DNA of 64,000 bases from assembly GCF_002939785.1 (NCBI RefSeq), contig NZ_MDEC01000001.1, positions 294,198 to 358,197 on the forward strand, given 5' to 3'. The translations under genes were made by a program, and so were the position numbers. Shown here piece after piece: positions 9,028 to 18,594 of this stretch (positions are counted from its first letter, which is position 1; the number at the start of each line of letters is the position of its first letter). This DNA is from Xanthomonas codiaei. Lineage in GTDB: Bacteria > Pseudomonadota > Gammaproteobacteria > Xanthomonadales > Xanthomonadaceae. Below the pieces are notes generated by a model that was not told the DNA's origin, ran no database searches, and saw only the letters and a list, made by a program, of their open reading frames with translations.

Positions 9028-9824
9028 TCCGCATCCCGATGGAGTTGCGCGAAACCGTGATCGCCATCGCCCGCGAAGCCGGCGACGCCATCATGCAGGT
9101 GTACGCACAGGACTTCGCGGTCCAGATCAAGGACGATGCCAGCCCGTTGACCCAGGCCGATCTGGCCGCCAACCGCGTCATCGTCGAAGGGCTGCGCCGG
9201 ATCACCCCGGACGTGCCGGTGCTGTCGGAAGAATCCGCGCACGTGGCATGGACGCAGCGCCAGTACTGGACCAGCTACTGGCTGGTCGATCCGCTCGATG
9301 GCACCCGCGAATTCGTCAAGCGCAATGGCGAGTTCAGCGTCAACATCGCGCTCATCCATATGGGCGCGCCGGTGCTGGGCGTGGTGCAGGCGCCGGTGGA
9401 CGGCCGGGTGTGGTACGCCGCACGCGGCGAGAACGCCTACCGACGCGATGGCGATCGCGATGAAATGCTGCAGACGCGCACGCCGGCCGCTTCGCCGCTA
9501 CGGGTGGCGGCCAGCCGCTCGCACCGCGATGCGCGCACCACGGCCGCGCTGGAGCGCATGGGCGAGGTCGACGTGGTGGCGCAGGGTTCGTCGTTGAAGT
9601 TCTGCCGCATCGCCGAAGGCGATCTGGATGTCTACCCTCGCTTCGGCCCCACGTCCGAGTGGGACACAGCCGCAGGCCAGTGCGTGCTGCACGCCGCCGG
9701 CGGCGTCCTGCTGGCCGGCGCCAGCGGCAAACCGTTCCGCTACAACCGTCGCGAGACCTTGCTCAACGGCGATTTCATCGCGCTGGGCGACCCCAATCTG
9801 CCATGGCGCGATTGGCTGGCCTGA
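9024..9824 (+). CDS. cysQ: 3'(2'),5'-bisphosphate nucleotidase CysQ
   Basis: 266-residue member of the inositol-monophosphatase superfamily that removes the 3'-phosphate from PAP and PAPS, relieving PAP build-up during sulfate assimilation and sulfotransfer. Metal-binding motifs are PLTQAD (41-46), LSEES (67-71) and the signature WLVDPLDGTREF (86-97); GPTSEWDTAAG is the C-terminal motif with the last metal-binding Asp. Its ATG overlaps the nudE stop (ATGA), so the two are translationally coupled. A PAPS-consuming sulfotransferase also occurs in the window at 28.75 kb, though no direct link is shown. Confidence 0.93.
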   Translation: MIRIPMELRETVIAIAREAGDAIMQVYAQDFAVQIKDDASPLTQADLAANRVIVEGLRRITPDVPVLSEESAHVAWTQRQYWTSYWLVDPLDGTREFVKRNGEFSVNIALIHMGAPVLGVVQAPVDGRVWYAARGENAYRRDGDRDEMLQTRTPAASPLRVAASRSHRDARTTAALERMGEVDVVAQGSSLKFCRIAEGDLDVYPRFGPTSEWDTAAGQCVLHAAGGVLLAGASGKPFRYNRRETLLNGDFIALGDPNLPWRDWLA

Positions 9825-9994
9825 GCGTGACCGTCGCTCGTGTGCGTGGCGAACGGCCGGCGGGCAGGGCCGTCATCGGCTGACCGCTACACTTCGGCAG
9901 CTTCTCCGCGCGGCATCGGTTTCGGCGATCGGCGCGGCGCGCCGGTGAATCGCGGAAGGCGCCTTCTCCCCGCATCCCGTTTCAGGAATCCAGC

Positions 9995-10852
9995 ATGTCC
10001 CAGACTCCCTCCACCGGCGATCTCCACGGCCTGCTGCAGCTGATGGCGCGCCTGCGCGACCGCGAGCATGGATGCCCGTGGGATCTTGAGCAGACCTTCG
10101 CCAGCATCGCCCCGTACACCATCGAAGAGGCCTACGAAGTGGCCGACGCGATCGATCGCAACGATCTGCAGGGGTTGCGCGACGAGCTGGGCGACCTGCT
10201 GCTGCAGGTGGTCTTCCACGCGCAAATGGCGGCCGAGCAGGGCGCGTTCGGGTTTGCCGATGTGGTCGCCACGCTCAGCGACAAGCTGGTGCGTCGCCAC
10301 CCGCATGTGTTCGCGGCGCAGGTGGCCGACGATGCGCAGGCGGTCAGCACCAATTGGGAGCGGATCAAGCGCGACGAACGCCGCACCGCCGGACACCAGG
10401 ACGACTCGGCACTTGCCGGCATCGCCCGTGGCCTACCGGAGTGGCAGCGCTCCACCAAGCTGCAGGCGCGCGCGGCGCGGGTCGGCTTCGACTGGCCGGG
10501 CCCGGCGCCGGTGCTGGACAAACTGCAGGAAGAAATCGAGGAACTGCGGGTGGAATTCACGCGCGGCCCGGTGGCCGACAATCAGGCGCGCCTGCAAGAC
10601 GAACTCGGCGATGTCCTGTTCGTCTGCGCCAATCTGGCGCGGCATGCCAAGGTCGACGTGGGCGCCGCGCTGCGGCACGCCAACCTGAAATTCGAACGGC
10701 GCTTCCGCGCGATGGAGGCCCGCGCGCAGGCGCAGGGCAGCGCACTGGACGCGCTGTCGTTGAGTGCGCAGGAAGCCTTGTGGCAACAGGTCAAGCGGGA
10801 CGAAGCGGCCGCAGCGGCGATGCCCGATACCGGCCCTGCGGCACACCGATGA
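9995..10852 (+). CDS. mazG: Nucleoside triphosphate pyrophosphohydrolase MazG
   Basis: All-alpha NTP pyrophosphohydrolase (285 residues) that hydrolyses (d)NTPs to NMP and PPi, a house-cleaning and stringency-related role. Two MazG domains are visible: the N-terminal one with [12 protein letters not shown], the metal motif [10 protein letters not shown] (44-53) and [14 protein letters not shown]; the C-terminal one with [12 protein letters not shown] and [16 protein letters not shown]. The length and two-domain order match MazG of E. coli. The 170-bp gap after cysQ may hold its promoter. It overlaps ynfA by ATGA. Confidence 0.94.
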   Translation: MSQTPSTGDLHGLLQLMARLRDREHGCPWDLEQTFASIAPYTIEEAYEVADAIDRNDLQGLRDELGDLLLQVVFHAQMAAEQGAFGFADVVATLSDKLVRRHPHVFAAQVADDAQAVSTNWERIKRDERRTAGHQDDSALAGIARGLPEWQRSTKLQARAARVGFDWPGPAPVLDKLQEEIEELRVEFTRGPVADNQARLQDELGDVLFVCANLARHAKVDVGAALRHANLKFERRFRAMEARAQAQGSALDALSLSAQEALWQQVKRDEAAAAAMPDTGPAAHR

Positions 10853-11184
10853 ACTCCGCGCTGGGCACCGTGCTGCTGTTCGTCGCCACCGCCGTGGCCG
10901 AGCTGGTGGGCTGCTACCTTCCTTATCTATGGCTGCGCAAGGGCGGCAGTGTGTGGTTGCTGCTGCCCACCGCGTTGAGCCTTGCGCTGTTCGTGTGGCT
11001 GTTGAGCCTGCATCCCACCGCCAGCGGGCGCACCTACGCGGCCTATGGCGGGGTCTATATCGCCAGTGCGCTGCTGTGGCTGTGGTGGGTGGATCGCATC
11101 GTGCCCACGCGCTGGGACCTGCTCGGTGCCGCCTGCTGCCTGCTGGGCATGGCGGTCATCATGTTCGCGCCACGCAGCGCCTGA
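10849..11184 (+). CDS. ynfA: YnfA/UPF0060 family small membrane protein
   Basis: 111-residue inner-membrane protein with four hydrophobic segments (about residues 5-23, 33-50, 61-78 and 86-105), the layout of the UPF0060/YnfA family, which resembles small multidrug resistance transporters. [15 protein letters not shown] and [15 protein letters not shown] are typical family stretches. The start ATG overlaps the mazG stop, so it is probably expressed from the mazG transcript. The substrate is unknown; related proteins have been linked to dye and drug efflux in some enterobacteria. Confidence 0.88.
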   Translation: MNSALGTVLLFVATAVAELVGCYLPYLWLRKGGSVWLLLPTALSLALFVWLLSLHPTASGRTYAAYGGVYIASALLWLWWVDRIVPTRWDLLGAACCLLGMAVIMFAPRSA

Positions 11185-11340
11185 GCCGGGTAGACGCCGG
11201 TCGCGCAGGCCGGCTGAAGCTTGCGCGCAACGGCGTGATCGGTGCTGCGCAGCGTTGCCCGTTGCCGCCGGTGCGATGTATGCGGCGGGTGCCTACCTCG
11301 CGCAGGACCGACGCGTCATGCAAAGGGACTGCGCAGGGTT

Positions 11341-11949
11341 CCAACTTCGTTTCTGGCCATCGTCGTGCTGGTCGCCGGCGTCGTCGTGTCGTTCAAGACC
11401 GTGCCCATGGTGCCGCAGGGATTCCAGTGCACGGTGGAGCGCTTCGGCCGCTACACCCACACCATGTACATCCGCGACACCTAGCCGCCGCGCGATCCGA
11501 TCGATTCGACGGCGCGGCAGATGAAGGCCGAGCGCGAAAAGCCCGCGCAGATTCTGGAAGAAGGCTCTCGGCAATCGGAGGTCCTGCGTGCCGATGGCGA
11601 GAAACAGGCCGCCGTGCTCGAGGCCGAAGGCCGCGAGGAAGCCGCCTTCCGTGATGCAGAAGCAGGCGGGCGGCTGGCCGAGGCCGAATCCCGCGCCAGC
11701 CAGGCGGTGTCCGATGCGATCGCCAACGGCAGCGTGCAGGCGAGCAATCGTTTCGTTGCGCAAAATGACGTGGAGGCGTTCGAGGCGCTGGCCACTGCGC
11801 CCAGTCAGAAGTTGCTGCCGATGCCGATGGAGTCCAGCGGCATCATCGGCTCGATCGCCGGCATCGCCAACCTGGCAAAGGAAGCGCTGGCCACGCCCGA
11901 TACCGCCGGCGTTCGGGTGCCGCCGATGCCGCTGCGCGCGCGAGGCTGA
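11341..11949 (+). pseudogene. Remnant of an SPFH/stomatin-like (slipin) gene
   Basis: One frame reads like the two ends of a membrane-anchored SPFH (QmcA/slipin) protein. The N-terminal part is SFLAIVVLVAGVVVSFKTV, then MVPQGFQCTVERFGRYTHTM, but it jumps straight to YIRD, which in intact slipins lies more than 100 residues later (IRDIQPPRDL). Most of the SPFH core is therefore deleted in frame. Right after it comes TAG (11482-11484) where intact proteins have Gln. The C-terminal coiled coil (QMKAEREKPAQI, ILRADGEKQAAVLEAEG type) and the SSGIIGSIAGIANLAKE end are still readable. The start codon also appears lost. It pairs with the broken nfeD-like gene that follows. Confidence 0.82.
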
Positions 11950-11952
11950 GCC

Positions 11953-12387
11953 ATGCGTCGGGACGTGGTGGTGTAGGCGGTGCTGGCGCTGCTGTTGATC
12001 GCCGCCGAGACCTTGGTGCCTGGTGCATTCCTGTTGTGGATGGGTATTGCCGCGGCCGCGGTGTGCGTGCTGGTGCCGGCAGTGCCGGGCATGCCGCTTT
12101 TGGTGCAGATCGTGGCGTTCGCGCTGCTCAGCTTCGTGTCGGTGCACGTCTAGCGCAGCTGGTTTGGCGGCAAGCGGCGGCAACGCGACCGTCCCTTGCT
12201 CAACCGGCGCGCCGAGCAATTGAGCGGCCGTCGCGTGTTGCTCGATCAGCCCAGCCACGATGGCCGCGGTCGCGCCGAGGCCGACGATGCGTTCCGGGTG
12301 GTCAGCGGCCCGGAGCTGCCGGCCGGCGCACCGGTACGTATCGTCGGCGTGGATGGCATGACCTTGCTGGTGGAAGCGGCGGGCTGA
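11953..12387 (+). pseudogene. Remnant of an NfeD-like membrane protein gene
   Basis: A single frame of 145 codons carries an NfeD-type protein with hydrophobic segments (AVLALLLIAAETLVPGAF; LVQIVAFALLSFVSV) followed by an OB-fold-like tail (RRAEQLSGRRVLLD, GPELPAGAPVRIVGVDG). Two amber codons interrupt it, at codon 8 (11974-11976) and codon 67 (12151-12153). Both stand where a Trp would be expected, consistent with TGG to TAG changes. NfeD proteins are normally encoded directly beside SPFH proteins and work with them in membrane quality control, so the pair has decayed together. Confidence 0.82.
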
Positions 12388-12541
12388 TCGATACGCCGGC
12401 ATCCCGTGCTGCACGGCATGTTGCAGTGCGGGGTCGCAGTGTCAGGCGTACGCGCCTTGGAGTCCGGCTGTGCGTCTGCACGGCTTCCCCGCAAGTGCGG
12501 CCGGGCGGCGATAATGGGCGACTTTCCTCGGACCGGCGCTC

Positions 12542-13651
12542 ATGACCCAGAAGACCATCCTCAACGACACCCATCGTGCGCTCGGCGCCAAGATGGTCGA
12601 CTTCGGCGGCTGGGACATGCCGATCCACTACGGCTCGCAGATCGACGAACACCATCAGGTGCGTCGCGACGCCGGCATGTTCGATGTCAGCCACATGACC
12701 GTGGTCGACCTGCACGGGGCGCGCGTGCGCGAGTTCCTGCGTTACCTGCTCGCCAACTCGGTGGACAAGCTCAAGGTCGCCGGCAAGGCGCTGTACACCT
12801 GCATGCTCAACCCGCAGGGCGGGGTGATCGACGATCTCATCGTCTATTTCATGCGCGAGGATTTCTTCCGTCTGGTGGTCAATGCCGCCACCCGCGAAAA
12901 GGACCTGCAGTGGATCGGCGCGCAGGCCGCACGCTTCGACGTGCAAGTGCAAGAGCGCAGCGACTTCTCCATGGTCGCGGTGCAGGGCCCCAACGCGCGT
13001 GCCAAGGTCATCGCGTTGCTGGACCCGGCCGACGCCGCGGCTGCGAGCAAGCTCGGCCGTTTTGCCGCGCTGCAGACGCACTCGCGCGACGGCGTCGCAT
13101 TGTTCGTCGCACGCACTGGCTACACCGGCGAAGACGGCTTCGAGATCGTGCTCCCGCAGGAGGCGGCGGTTGCGTTCTGGAATTCGCTGCTCGCGCAGGG
13201 CGTCAAGCCTGCCGGCCTGGGCGCGCGCGACACCCTGCGGCTGGAAGCGGGCATGAATCTTTATGGCCAGGACATGGACGACGCTGTCAGTCCGTACGAG
13301 GCCGCGCTGGCCTGGACCATCGCACTGGACGAAGGCCGCGACTTCATCGGCCGCGAGGTGCTCGAGTCGCAAAAGGCGCAGGGCGCCCCGCGCCAGATGA
13401 TCGGCGTGGTGATGGACGAGAAGGGCGTGCTGCGGCACGGCCAGACCGTGCTCACCGCGGCCGGCCAGGGCGAGATCCTGTCCGGCACCTTCTCGCCCAC
13501 GCTGGGCAAGGCGATCGCCTTCGCACGCGTGCCTGCCGGCAGCATCGACGACCTGCGCGTGGACATTCGCGGCCGCCAGGTGCCGTTGCGCGCGGTGAAG
13601 TTTCCGTTCGTGCGCGATGGGCAGGCGCATCCTGGCGTTCTCGGCGAATGA
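12542..13651 (+). CDS. gcvT: Glycine cleavage system T protein (aminomethyltransferase)
   Basis: 369-residue tetrahydrofolate-dependent aminomethyltransferase of the glycine cleavage complex: it takes the aminomethyl group from lipoylated GcvH, releasing ammonia and 5,10-methylene-THF. Family landmarks include [19 protein letters not shown] (16-34), GMFDVSHM (47-54), [49 protein letters not shown] and [13 protein letters not shown]. The ATG at 12542 matches the usual start. gcvH follows 139 bp later on the same strand; gcvP is not in the window. No glycine riboswitch could be recognised upstream. Confidence 0.96.
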   Translation: MTQKTILNDTHRALGAKMVDFGGWDMPIHYGSQIDEHHQVRRDAGMFDVSHMTVVDLHGARVREFLRYLLANSVDKLKVAGKALYTCMLNPQGGVIDDLIVYFMREDFFRLVVNAATREKDLQWIGAQAARFDVQVQERSDFSMVAVQGPNARAKVIALLDPADAAAASKLGRFAALQTHSRDGVALFVARTGYTGEDGFEIVLPQEAAVAFWNSLLAQGVKPAGLGARDTLRLEAGMNLYGQDMDDAVSPYEAALAWTIALDEGRDFIGREVLESQKAQGAPRQMIGVVMDEKGVLRHGQTVLTAAGQGEILSGTFSPTLGKAIAFARVPAGSIDDLRVDIRGRQVPLRAVKFPFVRDGQAHPGVLGE

Positions 13652-13790
13652 GTCTGGCGATGCCGGCCGTCGTCGGCCGGCGTCATGCGATCGCATGCAG
13701 CCCAGCCATGCCGGCGCGCGTGCACCTGTCTCATCGCGCGGTCTAAACTAGCCACCTGTCCCCAACCCCAAGTTTCCCCGGAGCACACCC

Positions 13791-14186
13791 ATGAGCGAGA
13801 TTCCTGGCGACCTCAAGTTCCTCAAATCCCACGAGTGGGCCCGCGTCGAAAGCAACGGCCGCGTGACCGTCGGTATCTCCGACCACGCGCAGGGCTTGCT
13901 GGGCGACCTGGTCTATGTCGAACTGCCGGGCGTCGGCGACACCGTGCAGGTCGGCAACGGCGCGGCGGTGGTCGAATCGGTCAAGGCCGCCTCCGACGTG
14001 TATAGCCCGGTCAGCGGCACCGTGGTCGAGGTCAACAGCGCGCTGAGCGACAAGCCGGAAACCATCAACGAAGACGCCTACGGCGACGGCTGGATCTTCG
14101 TCGTCGAGATGGACGACAAGGACCAGCTCAACGATCTGCTGTCGCCGGACGACTACGCCGAACTGCTCGAAGACGACGACCACTGA
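13791..14186 (+). CDS. gcvH: Glycine cleavage system H protein
   Basis: 131-residue lipoyl carrier of the glycine cleavage complex; its lipoyl arm shuttles the aminomethyl group between GcvP, GcvT and Lpd. The lipoylation site is Lys65 within [17 protein letters not shown], and the domain is full length ([12 protein letters not shown] at the start, DDYAELL at the end). CCCCGG stands a few bases before the ATG as a weak ribosome site. It ends just before a strong terminator, so it closes the gcvT-gcvH transcription unit. Confidence 0.96.
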   Translation: MSEIPGDLKFLKSHEWARVESNGRVTVGISDHAQGLLGDLVYVELPGVGDTVQVGNGAAVVESVKAASDVYSPVSGTVVEVNSALSDKPETINEDAYGDGWIFVVEMDDKDQLNDLLSPDDYAELLEDDDH

Positions 14187-14211
14187 TTCCAGCTTGCCAG
14201 CCGCAATACCG

Positions 14212-14240
14212 ATGGCCGCTCTCCGAGCGGCCATTTTTTT
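14212..14240 (+). terminator. Rho-independent terminator after gcvH
   Basis: A perfect 9-bp stem (ATGGCCGCT with AGCGGCCAT, 5-nt loop) runs into a T stretch, 26 bp past the gcvH stop. Confidence 0.93.
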
Positions 14241-14858
14241 GGAGGCAGGGCGCGCGCGATGTGCGTGCCGGAGCGTGATCGAGTGGGCAATCGGACCCGC
14301 GCGCTGCGATCGACGCCTCGCCATGGCCGGTGCTGCCGCTGATGGGTTCGCGCTTGCCTGCATCTTCGACAGGATTCCACGGCGGCGGCACCCTGCCGGC
14401 GCGTCGGACGTCTGTGGCGTGAGTCGGTCGTGAGGGACCGGCGTGCGCTCGGTGAAAACTTTGTCGGCGACGACGCGCGTCGACGATGCTTTCCATCTCG
14501 CGTGCAGTGCCATCGCCACCGCGCAAGAGCGCATGCGCGAGGATCGAACGACGCAATAAGTTTGCGCATTTCTGCTTGTGCGACGCCGGAAGTGGAGCTT
14601 GCGGATAAAAAATTTTCAGCTGGCGGACAGGCGGCGGGCGATGCCGTGATGCGTGCCGCGCAGTCGCGGCAACGTGGCTGCTCCAGCCGCACGGTTTTGC
14701 GTCGCTTGCAGAAAACAGCCGAAAAGAAGTGCTTTTTCGAAAACGGTGTCGCGAGGCTGTGCGCCATGGGCAGGCCGCGCATACCGCGTGCGGCGCACCG
14801 GCCCGACGTCGATGCCGAACATTGCGATGGCCGGCGGAAAAAAATTTGCAAAAGAGTG
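14241..14858. other. Gene-free gap between gcvH terminator and histone-like gene promoter
   Basis: About 620 bp without a credible gene: open frames exist on both strands but show no family signature, ribosome site or signal peptide. Nothing else was recognised until the A-rich stretch just before the promoter at 14859. Confidence 0.5.
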
Positions 14859-14887
14859 TTGACAGTAAAAAAAAGCGTGATTAGGTT
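14859..14887 (+). promoter_or_regulatory. Sigma-70-type promoter of the histone-like gene
   Basis: TTGACA (14859-14864), a 17-bp spacer and TAGGTT (14882-14887) make a good sigma-70 promoter, preceded by an A-rich UP-like stretch (14838-14850). Transcription from here would give a leader of about 280 nt before the ATG at 15178; the leader has no recognised riboswitch. Confidence 0.55.
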
Positions 14888-15177
14888 TCGCCCAGCAGAC
14901 ATTGCTGCGAAAGAGAGTGAGCAGAATCGACACCAAGCCGACCAGCTTGTCCAAGACGTCCACCGAAGCACGATCGATGGTGGAGTCGGGTCCGCTTCCC
15001 TCCAAGAAAACAGCAGTCGTCCCGATCACGCACCCGTGTCGCCGTTCGATGCGGGTGTTTCTGTATCCGTCCCGTCGCGCATCACCCGCGGACGGTTCCC
15101 GACGACGGCATGCCGGCGCGGGGTTTGGTTCAACTGGGCGTTTCACCTCCATAGTTCACTGACGAGGAGCCAATTAC

Positions 15178-15621
15178 ATGGCCACTAAAAAAGCTGCGAA
15201 GAAGAAACCCACCGCCAAGAAGGCAGTGAAGAAGACCGCCGCCAAGAAGGCGACCAAGAAGGTCGCGAAGAAGGCAACCGCCAAGAAGGCAGTGAAGAAG
15301 ACCGCTGCCAAGAAGGCCGTCAAGAAGACTGCCAAGAAGGCAACCGCCAAGAAGGCAGTGAAGAAGACTGCGAAGAAGGCAACCAAGAAGACTGCCGCCA
15401 AGAAGGCAGTGAAGAAGACCGCCAAGAAGGCGACCAAGAAGGCAGCCGTCAAGAAGACTGCCAAGAAGGCAGTAGCGAAGAAGGCAACCAAGAAGGCGGC
15501 TACCAAGAAGTCCGCTGCCAAAAAGCCTGCCGCGAAGAAGGTCGCCAAGAAGAAGCCGGCCGTTCGCAAGAAGAAGGCCGCTCCGGTCGCGCTGCCCGCA
15601 ACCCCGGCACCGCTGATCTGA
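15178..15621 (+). CDS. Histone H1-like, lysine/alanine-rich DNA-binding protein
   Basis: 147-residue, extremely basic protein made almost wholly of Lys, Ala, Thr and Val in degenerate repeats of the type [12 protein letters not shown], ending in a short apolar tail ([12 protein letters not shown]). This composition resembles the C-terminal tail of eukaryotic histone H1 and bacterial HctB/AlgP-like proteins, which bind DNA without a folded domain and may condense the nucleoid. A good ribosome site (GAGGAG) stands about 9 bases before the ATG. The coding repeats (AAGAAGGCAGTGAAGAAG type) make the gene prone to length changes by slippage. Role is inferred from composition only. It has its own promoter and terminator. 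Confidence 0.85.
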   Translation: MATKKAAKKKPTAKKAVKKTAAKKATKKVAKKATAKKAVKKTAAKKAVKKTAKKATAKKAVKKTAKKATKKTAAKKAVKKTAKKATKKAAVKKTAKKAVAKKATKKAATKKSAAKKPAAKKVAKKKPAVRKKKAAPVALPATPAPLI

Positions 15622-15650
15622 TCTGCAACACCCGATCGCCGTAAACATCG

Positions 15651-15689
15651 AGCTCTCTCCCCGACGCCCAGCGGGGAGGGAGCTTTTTT
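15651..15689 (+). terminator. Rho-independent terminator after the histone-like gene
   Basis: AGCTCTCTCCCCG pairs with CGGGGAGGGAGCT (one mismatch) and is followed by six T, 30 bp after the stop codon. Confidence 0.9.
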
Positions 15690-15959
15690 ATTGTGTGTCC
15701 CTCAGGTCGATTGCAGCGTGCGCAGCGGTGCTGATGGGCCGATCAGGGATCGTGGCGGCGTCACGCAAACCGGGGCTGCTGGCTCTGGCAGGCGACCCCA
15801 TTGCGACGCAGCTGGGTAGAGGACGACGCTAGATGCCTGCTCCGGCCGTATCCACCGGCAACGCGACATCTACCCCAGCTGTCCTGTGCAACGCGCAGGA
15901 TGCCCAAAGCGCCAGTTGCGGGCTGCCGTGTCGCGGGCTACGCCGCGGCCCCAGCACAG

Positions 15960-16215
15960 TACCGTCGAGCTACCGCATGGCCCGGATTGCAGCACTGCGA
16001 GAGCTACAGCATGGCCAAAGCTACAGCATGGTCAGATCTACAGCAGGGCCAGAGTTACAGCACCGCCATATCTGCATCACAGCCATATCTGCATCACAGC
16101 CATATCTGCATCACAGCCATATCTGCATCACAGCCAGATCTGCAGCACAGCCAATCTGCAGCACAGCCAATCTGCAGCACAGCCAATCTGCATCACAGCC
16201 AGATCTGCCAGCACA
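15960..16215. repeat. 17-bp minisatellite, about 15 units
   Basis: Tandem array with unit GCCATATCTGCATCACA. Four consecutive near-identical units occupy roughly 16065-16132. Older, diverged units (such as ATGGCCAAAGCTACAGC and ATGGTCAGATCTACAGC, still 17 nt) lie on the left, and 16-18-nt variants with CAATCTGCAGCACA on the right. The 17-nt period rotates the reading frame at every unit, so the array is unlikely to be coding. There are no unique spacers, so it is not a CRISPR. Confidence 0.9.
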
Positions 16216-16297
16216 GCCAGCCTTCGCTGAGCGTACCCCTGGCCGCATTCCAGCGTACCGGCCGCACCGCGCGGCGGAGGTCGAAGCGTATCGCCTT

Positions 16298-16347
16298 CCT
16301 TCCCCCGCCTGCGGGGGAAGGTGCCCGAAGGGCGGATGGGGGGGGGG
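16298..16347 (-). repeat. Palindromic intergenic repeat (same family as the 48.75-kb array)
   Basis: CCTTCCCCCGC and GCGGGGGAAGG form an 11-bp inverted repeat with a 2-nt centre, followed by GTGCCCGAAGGGCGGATGGG. Read on the minus strand, this is the same element as the units at 48753-49140 (CATCCGC, a CTTCG-type motif, GCACCTTC, then a palindrome). A dispersed Xanthomonas intergenic repeat is the likely identity. Confidence 0.75.
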
Positions 16348-16805
16348 CGTGGTGCCCGCACTCCGCCGAGCCGAGCCGCTGCACGACTGCACGACTGCAC
16401 GGCCGCACTGTGCGACGCGGCGAGCGCTCAGGCCGGCGCGCCAGCTAGGAGTGTGTCCATATGCTGTCCCACGCCTGCGGCTTCGGTAGCAGGCGCGCGG
16501 TCCGGGCCGAGCATCGCAGGCCATCTCCCCCGCGTGGACGAATTGCGATGCCTCGGCGGTGCCATCCCCGCCTGCGACGCGCGCATTCCGGATGCGCAGC
16601 CGCCCAGGCCGAACGGGGAGCGGAGTCGCGCTGCATACGTTACGCATGCCAGTGCGACGCCCTTCGTCGTCCATTCGCGTATCCGTCCGCTCCGATCAGG
16701 GCGGAGATCGGTGCCATCCATTCCTGCACCGCGTCTCTCGCATCGTCATGTGCTGCGACGTGGGGTGTCCTGCGACGGTACGCGGGCGGTGCACCGGTCA
16801 GAAAC

Positions 16806-16833
16806 GACACAGGCGGCCGAAGCCGCCTGTGTC
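16806..16833 (-). terminator. Terminator hairpin of the serine hydrolase gene
   Basis: GACACAGGCGG and CCGCCTGTGTC form an 11-bp perfect stem with a 6-nt loop, 43 bp past the hydrolase stop; on the minus strand it is followed by a short T-rich stretch (GTTTCT). Confidence 0.75.
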
Positions 16834-16875
16834 TGCACGTGCGCCATCAGGCGCTGGAGACCGCGACGTGCTGGC

Positions 16876-18255
16876 TCAGCGCGGCGAGGCGACCGACTTG
16901 CCGGATGAAGCGCCCTTGCCGGCTGGATCGGGTCGTTCGGCCAGCATGTTCTCGCTGCCGAAGTCGCCATCCACATCGATGTCCAGCCAGCGCTTGGCCG
17001 GCAACCCGAGCGCGCGGTCCAGGATGGTCGGCATCATGCCGGAGGGCAGGCCGCTCTCGCCGTTCCACATGATCGCGATGCCGAGGTCGCGCTCGGGCAA
17101 CAGGGCGACCAGGCCGCGATAGCCCTGCACCGCGCCGGCATGGAAGATCACCTGGTGGCCGGCGTAGTCGAACACGCGCCAGCCCAGCGCGTAGCTGGCG
17201 GCATCCACGCGCTCGTGGCGCCAACCCGAGCGCATTTCGCCCGGAGTGGAGATCAGCGGTGCGTGCAAGGTGGCCAACAGCGGGGCAGGCAACACATCGG
17301 GGCGGTGCCCGGTATGCGCAAGCAGCCACTGCGCCATATCGCTGGCGCTTGCATTGACGCCGGCGGCTGGTGCGAGGCGGTAATAGGTGGGCTTGGGCGT
17401 CAGCGACACCCAGCCATTGCGGCTGCGCACATGCGGAACTGCCCAACGCGGGCTGGCCTGGATACCGGCCAGGCCCATGCTGGCATCGTTCATGCCCAGC
17501 GGTTTGAAGATGCGTCGCTCCACCGATTGCTCGTAGAAGCTGCCGGAGGCGGCAAACACCACATCGCCCACCAGACTGAAAGCGACATTCTGGTAGGCAT
17601 AGCAATCGCCCGGCGCACAGCGCAGCGGCGCGGCCGCCAGCTTGTGACTGAGCGAGTAGTAATCGGCGTTGGACTCGATGTCGCGGTCGTAGGCATTGCG
17701 GGTCAGGCCGACGCGATGGCTGAGCACTTCGGCGACGGTGAGGTGGCGGGTCGCTGCGGTATCGCTGAGCTGGAAGCCCGGCACGTAGTCGACCACCTTG
17801 CTGTCCCAGCGCAGCACGCCGTCGTTGACCAGCAGGCCGGCCATGGTGCCGGCGAAGGCCTTGGACAGCGAGGCCAGACGGAACACGGTGTGGGCGTCGA
17901 CCGGCTGCGGGCGATTGACGTCGGTGACCCCATAGCCGCGCGCGCTGAGCACCTTGCCGCCCTGCACGATGGCCATCGCCATGCCGGGCACGCGGTTGCC
18001 ATAGGTCAGCTGGTCGGCCATCGATTCGAACGCCGCCACGTCGAAGCCGGCGGCTGGCGCCAACACGCTGCTGGCCGGCAATGACGCGCGGTACGCGAGC
18101 GGTGCAGTGGGAGACTGCGCGATGGTGGCTGGCTGCAACGCGTTAGCAGTGGGCGCAGGCGTCTGTGCCGTGGAAGAGAGGGCCAGAGGCAATAACGCCC
18201 CAAGCAGCCCGATGGCCAACGGACGGAACCGTCGGCGCCTGCGCATTTGTGTCAT
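16876..18255 (-). CDS. Secreted serine hydrolase, beta-lactamase/penicillin-binding protein family
   Basis: 459-residue class C-type serine hydrolase (Pfam Beta-lactamase, AmpC/EstB/DD-peptidase fold), probably periplasmic. The ATG at 18255 begins a classical signal peptide (MRRRRRFRPLAIGLLGALL, cleavage near STAQ at about residue 31); a longer frame starting at 18342 lacks this. Catalytic motifs are SLSK (Ser129, Lys132), YQN (Tyr221, Asn223) and an HAG motif in FHAGAVQGY near the C-terminus. The fold alone does not separate a beta-lactamase from an esterase or peptidase. The shape, with an AVPHVRSRNGW insert, is more like an esterase or peptidase than AmpC, and no ampR-like regulator is nearby. 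Confidence 0.88.
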   Translation of the reverse strand: MTQMRRRRRFRPLAIGLLGALLPLALSSTAQTPAPTANALQPATIAQSPTAPLAYRASLPASSVLAPAAGFDVAAFESMADQLTYGNRVPGMAMAIVQGGKVLSARGYGVTDVNRPQPVDAHTVFRLASLSKAFAGTMAGLLVNDGVLRWDSKVVDYVPGFQLSDTAATRHLTVAEVLSHRVGLTRNAYDRDIESNADYYSLSHKLAAAPLRCAPGDCYAYQNVAFSLVGDVVFAASGSFYEQSVERRIFKPLGMNDASMGLAGIQASPRWAVPHVRSRNGWVSLTPKPTYYRLAPAAGVNASASDMAQWLLAHTGHRPDVLPAPLLATLHAPLISTPGEMRSGWRHERVDAASYALGWRVFDYAGHQVIFHAGAVQGYRGLVALLPERDLGIAIMWNGESGLPSGMMPTILDRALGLPAKRWLDIDVDGDFGSENMLAERPDPAGKGASSGKSVASPR

Positions 18256-18594
18256 GGTTGTCCCGCCTGTTCCACTGCCTTCGGCGATTCTAGCGCCGCG
18301 CTTCGCAATAGCACAAACTGCCGGAAGATGAATGGGCATCATATTGATCCTATTGACGATTTTGATTCAGAAACCGGGCCGCTTCGAGCGCCTGAAGTGC
18401 AGCCGGTGACCTGCATGTGGACCTGTGGCTGAAACGCTGCAAGCGGCGTGCCGGACGATGGAGCCATGGCATCCGCGTGCGGCGGCCGCTGGTCGTGCTG
18501 CGCTGCATCGGCTAACTTGCGCGCTTCTTCCGCCGCGTGCTGTGGCTGCCATGCTCTTGCTGTCGGGCTCGTTCGCGCGGGCGATGTTGACGCC

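Larger units (their letters stand above)
15690..16805. other. Long gene-free stretch with repeats
   Basis: About 1.1 kb between the histone-like gene and the serine hydrolase terminator. It contains the 17-bp minisatellite (15960-16215) and one palindromic repeat (16298-16347). Open frames exist in all three forward phases, but that follows from the repeats having no stops; none has a ribosome site or family signature. Confidence 0.6.

Noticed and set aside
12388..12541. Glycine riboswitch before gcvT
   Set aside because: No recognisable tandem aptamer motif in the 154-bp gap; the sequence is mostly the tail of the broken nfeD region.
15960..16215. CRISPR array
   Set aside because: Direct tandem units without unique spacers, and no cas genes nearby.
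15801..16489. Three overlapping open frames across the minisatellite
   Set aside because: The repeat lacks stop codons in all phases and its 17-bp period shifts the frame every unit; no ribosome site or homology.
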